This document shows positions 62,926-64,000 of a stretch of 64,000 nucleotides of DNA, piece by piece. This DNA comes from Tupaia tana. Lineage: Eukaryota; Chordata; Mammalia; Scandentia; Tupaiidae. Position 1 is the stretch's first letter, and every line of letters begins with the position of its first letter. The translations under genes were made by a program, and so were the position numbers. Where the stretch lies: positions 8,207,448 to 8,271,447 of the forward strand of contig JAKSZU010000031.1 of the NCBI GenBank assembly GCA_026018925.1, given 5' to 3'. The notes under the pieces are model-generated. The model was not told where the DNA came from and did not search any database. It was given only the letters and a program-made list of their open reading frames with translations.

Positions 62926-63165
62926 GTTGTTTTTTTCTTTATTCACCGTAAAGTGCATGCATGTGCATGTGAGACAGACAGAGAGAGAGAGAGACAGAGA
63001 CAGAGACAGCTCTCACAGGGACTGGTCATGCTGCCATCCCCTCCCTCCAGTCCGTAGGCCCTCAGAGATGCTCAGAGTGTCTCAGCTGACTGGGTCAAGG
63101 ATTCAAGCCACAGTCACCATGTGGTTTCCAGCACCACAGTCCACCAAGCTGCGGCCCAGCCCCCT
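62926..63165 (-). mobile_element. SINE-C copy, diverged, reverse orientation
   Basis: GTGCATGCATGTGCATGTGAGACAGACAGAGAG, then a ctctcacaggga block, a CATGCTGCCATCCCC block and a degenerate B box at about 63095-63110. The tRNA-like head ends near 63162. Confidence 0.65.
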
Positions 63166-64000
63166 CCCCCCCGGCTGTCTGGAGCAATTCCTCATGGATG
63201 GAGCGGCTGCACTAAAGGACTTCTTAGGGAGAACTTAGAATAGGGTCACCCCACATGCTCACTCCCTCTAGCTCCCAAGTTGAGCCTGGAGCAGAGGCTG
63301 TTTATAGATCAGGTGCTTGTCTTCTTGCACACCTTTTTGTTTTTAAAGACGGAAGAAGGCTTGCCTCCAGCCTGTAGGCCAGCCAGGTGTGTGGACTCTC
63401 AAGGGAGAAAGGCAGCCGCCAGGCCCTGGCTTGGTCTGGGAAGAACCCAACCTCTGTACTGGAGCAGGAGTGACTCAGAGCCCTCGGGCAGTGACCTGCA
63501 GAGGAAGCTGGAATCTGAAGGTCTCCGCCCCCTGCAAATTCAACCTGCTTGCCGACCCCTCCCAGCCCTGCAGCGCCCAGGCAGGATCCCTGTAGTAGGT
63601 GTGCACACCTGGTACCTCCAGGCCTGCCAGCTGCTTCTGCTCCACCTGCACACAATGACTCGCAGCCATGTCTAAAGGCACAAGGGCCTCAATACTGATA
63701 TGGGGCTGAGTTGGGGATGGGGACAGGGCATACCTGAACAACCAACACTGCCCTTGACCTGGAAGCACTTAGAATTTCATACCAAAGGGAAGATGAGCTC
63801 TCAAGCTATCATTTCCGTACTGAATGCCGCTCCACTTTCACAAAAGAGTACTTGTCCGCACCCCCAAAATCTCCACTTCTGGGCTCCGTGATGCCCCCCG
63901 CCCCCCAGAGAGCAGCTGGCACGCCACCTTCTCAAGCTTGCAAATGCAACGTGTGCACGGGGTTAACGCGCTGACCAACAGACGCGGCAGGGAAGGACAC
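63166..64000. other. Intron 1 tail of the window, nothing recognised
   Basis: Mixed-composition unique sequence with no repeat, RNA gene or splice-flanked exon that I can support. Confidence 0.5.

Larger units (their letters stand above)
60349..64000 (+). other. ANOS1: 5' part of ANOS1 intron 1
   Basis: The intron starts with GT at 60349-60350 and runs off the window; no acceptor plus coding exon resembling the next anosmin exon (WAP region) is visible. It holds the rest of the CpG island, an A run at about 60521-60545, a (TG)n tract at 61136-61163, a homeobox-motif-rich stretch (61990-62335), a C run with CA repeat and two diverged SINEs. Only two poor SINE copies occur here, against about one per 550 bp upstream. 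Confidence 0.85.

Overview
This is eukaryotic, placental-mammal DNA. The only protein-coding sequence I can support is the first exon of ANOS1 (KAL1, anosmin-1) at 60142-60348 on the + strand. It sits in a large CpG island (about 59636-61480), opens with a signal peptide and ends at a clean GT splice donor in phase 0. The window therefore holds about 59.6 kb of upstream intergenic DNA, the ANOS1 promoter and exon 1, and the first 3.65 kb of intron 1. In human ANOS1 is X-linked (Xp22.3). That this contig is X-linked is inference from synteny.

The intergenic part is dominated by one tRNA-derived SINE superfamily with roughly 100 copies in both orientations. I use four labels. SINE-A is the long, CpG-rich, youngest form: a tRNA-like head with A and B boxes, a GT-rich linker, a purine-rich block, a C6/G6 palindrome, a pyrimidine-rich stretch, the motif CCCTATAGCAAAA and an A tail. 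SINE-B is a short form that looks like the long form minus about 105 bp of the middle. SINE-C is an older, diverged long form. SINE-D is a different and weaker family. Many SINE-A copies have perfect target-site duplications of 10-17 bp and nest inside older elements, so the family was active recently. These SINEs are not Alu, B1/B2, Ves, ERE, CAN, AfroSINE or lagomorph C. I cannot name the species from sequence alone; a eulipotyphlan-like or colugo-like lineage is only a guess from SINE architecture.

Older repeats shared by placental mammals are also present: L1 3' ends (22145-22795, 27690-29138, 34335-35606, 44240-45395), MER1/Charlie3-type and MER5A-type hAT elements, MIR and L2 fragments, two palindromic DNA-transposon remnants, and two short mariner-like MITEs. 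Tandem repeats include a 17-copy 65-bp minisatellite (56753-57864), a 47/104-bp higher-order minisatellite (38149-38518), a three-copy array of about 190 bp (12086-12640) and many microsatellites, most of them growing out of fixed positions inside the SINEs.

Several SINE-poor, AT-rich stretches (2331-3006, 13839-15036, 47063-48177, 50807-52149 and 61990-62335 in intron 1) are the best candidates for conserved regulatory DNA. Almost all other open reading frames are translations of SINEs or microsatellites, not genes. I found no convincing new multi-gene system.
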